A stretch of 36,385 nucleotides of DNA, taken from NCBI RefSeq assembly GCF_000710915.1, contig NZ_BAUA01000144.1:1-36385 (forward strand). Reading direction: 5' to 3'. Each line of letters begins with the position of its first letter. Position 1 is the stretch's first letter. Shown here piece by piece: positions 33,824 through 36,385 of this stretch. A model generated the notes under the pieces. The model made no database searches and was not told where the DNA came from. It saw only the letters and a program-made list of their open reading frames with translations. The position numbers and the translations under genes were made by a program. Origin of the DNA: Nocardia brasiliensis IFM 10847. GTDB taxonomy: Bacteria > Actinomycetota > Actinomycetes > Mycobacteriales > Mycobacteriaceae.

Positions 33824-33849
33824 CCACTGCGCGCGAAGTTCCGGCTCGA

Positions 33850-35754
33850 CTACGGCGGGCCGAGCACCCCGACGCCGACCTGCACCGCGCCGCTCTTCGG
33901 GAGCGAACCACCCGCGGCCGGCGCCTGGGTGATGATGCGGCCGACGCTGCCCGCGTCGAACGTGCCCTGGGGCGACTGGCTGATCTGGCTCTGCGAGCCG
34001 GTCCAGCCCTCCTTCTGCAGCTTGTCCACCGCCTGCGCGACCGTGAGCCCGGTCAGCGACGGCATCTTGATCTGATCGCTGGACACCTGGACGACGACGG
34101 TCGAACCCTTCTCGACCGTCGTGCCGCCGGCCGGGCTGGTCGCGAGCACCTCACCGACCGGACGACTGGACGGCACCTTCTCGATCGTGATCTTGAAACC
34201 GGCGCTGTCCACCAGATTCGGCCGGGCGACCTCGATGTCCTGACCGACCACATTGGGCACGCGGATCGGTTCCGGGCCGGAGCCGAGGGTCACCACGATG
34301 ACCCGGTCGGCGTCCACCCGCGACCCGGCCGACGGGTCCTGCCCGATGACCTTGTCCTTCTCCTGTGTGCTGGACGGCTTGCGCTGCACGTTCGGGTCCA
34401 TCTGCAAGCTGTTCTTGCGCAGTTCGGCCTCGGCCTCCTGCTGGGTCAGCCCGTCGAGCTTGGGCACCTGCACCTGGGTGGGACCGGTGGACACCTGCAC
34501 GGTGATGGTGCTGCCCTTGTCCACCCGCGAGCCGCCCAGCGGCTGGGTGGCGATGACGTTGCCGGTCGCGACCTTGCTGTCGGCCTTCTGGAAGCTGGCG
34601 ACGGAGAAGCCGGCCTTCTGCAGCGCGTCGATCGCCTGCTGCGAGGACTTGCCCGAAACATCGGGCACCGTCACCTGATCCGGCTTGCTGCCCGGTCCGA
34701 TCAGCACCCAGAACAGGGTGAACGCGACGGCGACCGCGGCGGCCGCGGCGACGGCGAGGTAGATCGTGCGGCGCGGGCCGCCGGGATCCACCGACGCCTG
34801 CTCGGAGGTGTCGTCGTTGCGTTCGATGGTGCGGTAGCTGCGCGGCGCGGGCTCGTTGTTGCCGAAGACGGTGGTGCGGTCCTCGTCGGTCATCACCATC
34901 GGGGCGCTCGGCTTCTGCCCGCCGAGCACTCTGATCAGGTCCGCGCGCATCTCGGCCGCGCTCTGGTAGCGGTTGGCCGGATTCTTGCTCATCGCCTTGA
35001 GAATCACCGAGTCGAGCTCGCGGGGCACCCCGGGATGCACGTGCGAGGGCAGCCGCGGATCTTCCCGGACGTGCTGGTAGGCCACCGCAACGGGCGAGTC
35101 GCCGGTGAAAGGCGGTTCACCGGTGAGGATTTCGAACAGCACGCAGCCGACGGAGTACACGTCGGAGCGGGCGTCGACGGTCTCGCCGCGCGCCTGCTCG
35201 GGCGAAAGGTATTGCGCGGTACCGATCACCGCGGCGGTCTGGGTCATCGGGTTGGAACTGTCGGCGATCGCCCTGGCGATGCCGAAGTCCATCACCTTCA
35301 CCGCGCCCGCGCGGTTGATCATGATGTTGGCGGGCTTCATGTCGCGGTGCACGATGCCGGCCTTGTGGCTGAAATCCAGTGCGGCACAGACGTCGGCGAT
35401 GACCTCCATGGCCCGGCGCGGCGGCAGCGGACCCTTGCCGCGCACGATATCGCGCAGCGTCTCGCCGTCGACGTACTCCATCACGATGTAGGGCAGCGGA
35501 CCGTCGTCGACCTTGGCCTCGCCGGTGTCGTACACCGCGACGATGGCCGGATGGTTCAGCGCGGCGGCGTTCTGTGCCTCCCGCTTGAACCGAAGGTAGA
35601 ACGTGGGATCGCGGGCCAGGTCGGCGCGCAGCACCTTGATCGCGACATCCCGGCTGAGCCGTAGATCGCGCGCCTTGTGTACTTCGGACATACCGCCGAA
35701 CCCGATGATCTCGCCCAGCTCGTAGCGGGAGGAGAGATTCTTCGGGGTCGTCAT
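33850..35754 (-). CDS. pknB: Serine/threonine protein kinase PknB with four PASTA domains
   Basis: A 634-residue receptor-type kinase controlling peptidoglycan synthesis and division. The kinase is residues 11-275: glycine loop IGFGGMSEV, Lys40, HRDMKPAN with Asp138, DFG with Asp156, and activation-loop MTQTAAVIGTAQYLSPEQAR with Thr171 and Thr173. These numbers match M. tuberculosis PknB exactly. A juxtamembrane stretch is followed by one membrane helix (IYLAVAAAAAVAVAFTLFWV, about 333-355) and four extracellular PASTA domains that sense muropeptides. ATG at 35754 overlaps the pknA stop as ATGA, so the two are translated together. Confidence 0.97.
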   Translation of the reverse strand: MTTPKNLSSRYELGEIIGFGGMSEVHKARDLRLSRDVAIKVLRADLARDPTFYLRFKREAQNAAALNHPAIVAVYDTGEAKVDDGPLPYIVMEYVDGETLRDIVRGKGPLPPRRAMEVIADVCAALDFSHKAGIVHRDMKPANIMINRAGAVKVMDFGIARAIADSSNPMTQTAAVIGTAQYLSPEQARGETVDARSDVYSVGCVLFEILTGEPPFTGDSPVAVAYQHVREDPRLPSHVHPGVPRELDSVILKAMSKNPANRYQSAAEMRADLIRVLGGQKPSAPMVMTDEDRTTVFGNNEPAPRSYRTIERNDDTSEQASVDPGGPRRTIYLAVAAAAAVAVAFTLFWVLIGPGSKPDQVTVPDVSGKSSQQAIDALQKAGFSVASFQKADSKVATGNVIATQPLGGSRVDKGSTITVQVSTGPTQVQVPKLDGLTQQEAEAELRKNSLQMDPNVQRKPSSTQEKDKVIGQDPSAGSRVDADRVIVVTLGSGPEPIRVPNVVGQDIEVARPNLVDSAGFKITIEKVPSSRPVGEVLATSPAGGTTVEKGSTVVVQVSSDQIKMPSLTGLTVAQAVDKLQKEGWTGSQSQISQSPQGTFDAGSVGRIITQAPAAGGSLPKSGAVQVGVGVLGPP

Positions 35755-36385
35755 GGTTGTCCTTGCGAAGAAGTAGCGGGCGCGCCGACGGAGCCGGAGG
35801 GGCCTCGGGCTCCGGGAATCTCCGGAAATGGTATGTCGATCGTAGGAACTCGCGGCCGGGTTGTGGTCGGCGCGGTGGTCGTCGGTTTACTGCTCGTCGA
35901 CGGCGTGGTCGTCGTCGGGGTCGGGGTGGTGGTGGTCGGCTCGGGGGTGGTGGTCGGCGGTTCCGTCGTGGTGGTCCGCTCGACCGTGGTCGGCGGCGGC
36001 GGAACAGGTTTCGGCGTCGTCGTGCTGGTCACCGGCGGGGGCGGCGGCTTCGGCGCGGGCACCGACGTCGTGGTCGTCGCCGGGCCCTTGTTCGGGTTGG
36101 TGTCGCCGCCGAACATCAGGTAGCCGACGGTGGCGACGAGCAGCACACCGGCCGCGACACCGGCCGCGGTCCACTTCTGAGTTGTGGTGAAGCCCTTGTC
36201 TTTCGGCGGCACCCGGTTGCCGCCGGTGCCGGGGTTGAGCATCGTCGCGGGCGCCGCGCCCGTGGCCTGGCCCGCCGCGCCGAGCGCACCGCCGGCCGGC
36301 GTCGAATAGCGCACCGTCGCGCCGTCGAAATCCGAAGGGGTGGACGGCAACACGACGGTGGGGCCGGGCGGCAGCACCCGGGTGG
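35751..36385 (-). CDS. pknA: Serine/threonine protein kinase PknA, C-terminal part (cut by the window edge)
   Basis: Only the last 210 residues are visible. A juxtamembrane Gly/Ala/Pro region ending KDKGFTTTQK is followed by one membrane helix (WTAAGVAAGVLLVATVGYLMF), then an outer tail very rich in Thr and Pro (around TTSVPAPKPPPPPVTSTTT and TTTEPPTTTPEPTTTT) and the end PSGSVGAPATSSQGQP. The tail has no PASTA domains. The kinase domain lies beyond the right edge; the identification rests on the ATGA overlap with pknB, the membrane helix and the conserved pknA-pknB order. Confidence 0.88.
   Translation of the reverse strand, partial: TRVLPPGPTVVLPSTPSDFDGATVRYSTPAGGALGAAGQATGAAPATMLNPGTGGNRVPPKDKGFTTTQKWTAAGVAAGVLLVATVGYLMFGGDTNPNKGPATTTTSVPAPKPPPPPVTSTTTPKPVPPPPTTVERTTTTEPPTTTPEPTTTTPTPTTTTPSTSSKPTTTAPTTTRPRVPTIDIPFPEIPGARGPSGSVGAPATSSQGQP

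Overview
The window is the chromosomal replication-origin region of a high-GC actinomycete of the order Mycobacteriales (Corynebacteriales), most likely Nocardia or a close relative. This rests on the gene order rpmH-dnaA-oriC-dnaN-recF-dciA-gyrB-gyrA-DUF3566-tRNA-Ile-tRNA-Ala, followed by ppiA, crgA, pabA/trpG and pknB-pknA. It also rests on a GyrA with Ala at the Ser83-equivalent position, many GTG starts, and ParB-binding (parS) sites close to the origin. The genus is an inference from synteny and protein features; no database search was possible.

Layout. 1-539 holds no convincing gene. 540-1661 (+) is a Tet(X)-like FAD monooxygenase at the position where related genomes carry parA/parB. 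1776-5439 (-) is the conserved cluster rsmG, jag/khpB, yidC, yidD, rnpA, rpmH, read leftwards from a clear promoter at 5623-5651. dnaA (6106-8100, +) has a long repetitive domain II and ends in a textbook terminator. The dnaA-dnaN spacer (8101-9055) is oriC. It contains degenerate DnaA boxes and an unusual set of CCTCGAGG-centred palindromes in two 43-bp direct repeats. dnaN, recF, dciA (DUF721), gyrB, gyrA and a DUF3566 membrane protein follow, closed by a strong terminator at 18938-18978. Two tRNA genes (Ile-GAT, Ala-TGC) come next, each followed by a hairpin terminator and a GC-rich palindromic repeat.

From 19.6 to 28.7 kb the content is accessory: a haloalkane-dehalogenase-like hydrolase that has lost its catalytic His, divergent from an HxlR regulator; two small proteins, one of them DLW-39-like; a DUF1444-like protein; a YoaK/DUF1275 membrane protein; a PPOX-fold protein; an acyl-CoA-dehydrogenase-like protein; a minus-strand 6C RNA; and a DrrAB-type ABC exporter. 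From 28.8 kb the conserved order resumes: ppiA, a zinc-finger rhomboid protease, a PH-domain membrane protein and crgA, then pabA/trpG. A split riboflavin-type pair (RibD_C reductase, then RibD-type deaminase) and a CBS-domain protein are inserted before pknB and the 3' part of pknA, which runs off the right edge.

Together the core genes handle initiation (DnaA, oriC), the sliding clamp, recombination repair (RecF), helicase loading (DciA), supercoiling (gyrase), origin segregation (three parS candidates), membrane insertion and tRNA processing (YidC/D, RnpA), and control of division and peptidoglycan synthesis (CrgA, PknA/PknB). The points most worth a second look are the phased palindromes in oriC, a DnaA-box pair 22 kb from the origin, the catalytic-His-less hydrolase, the 6C RNA, and the split ribD pair next to pabA.
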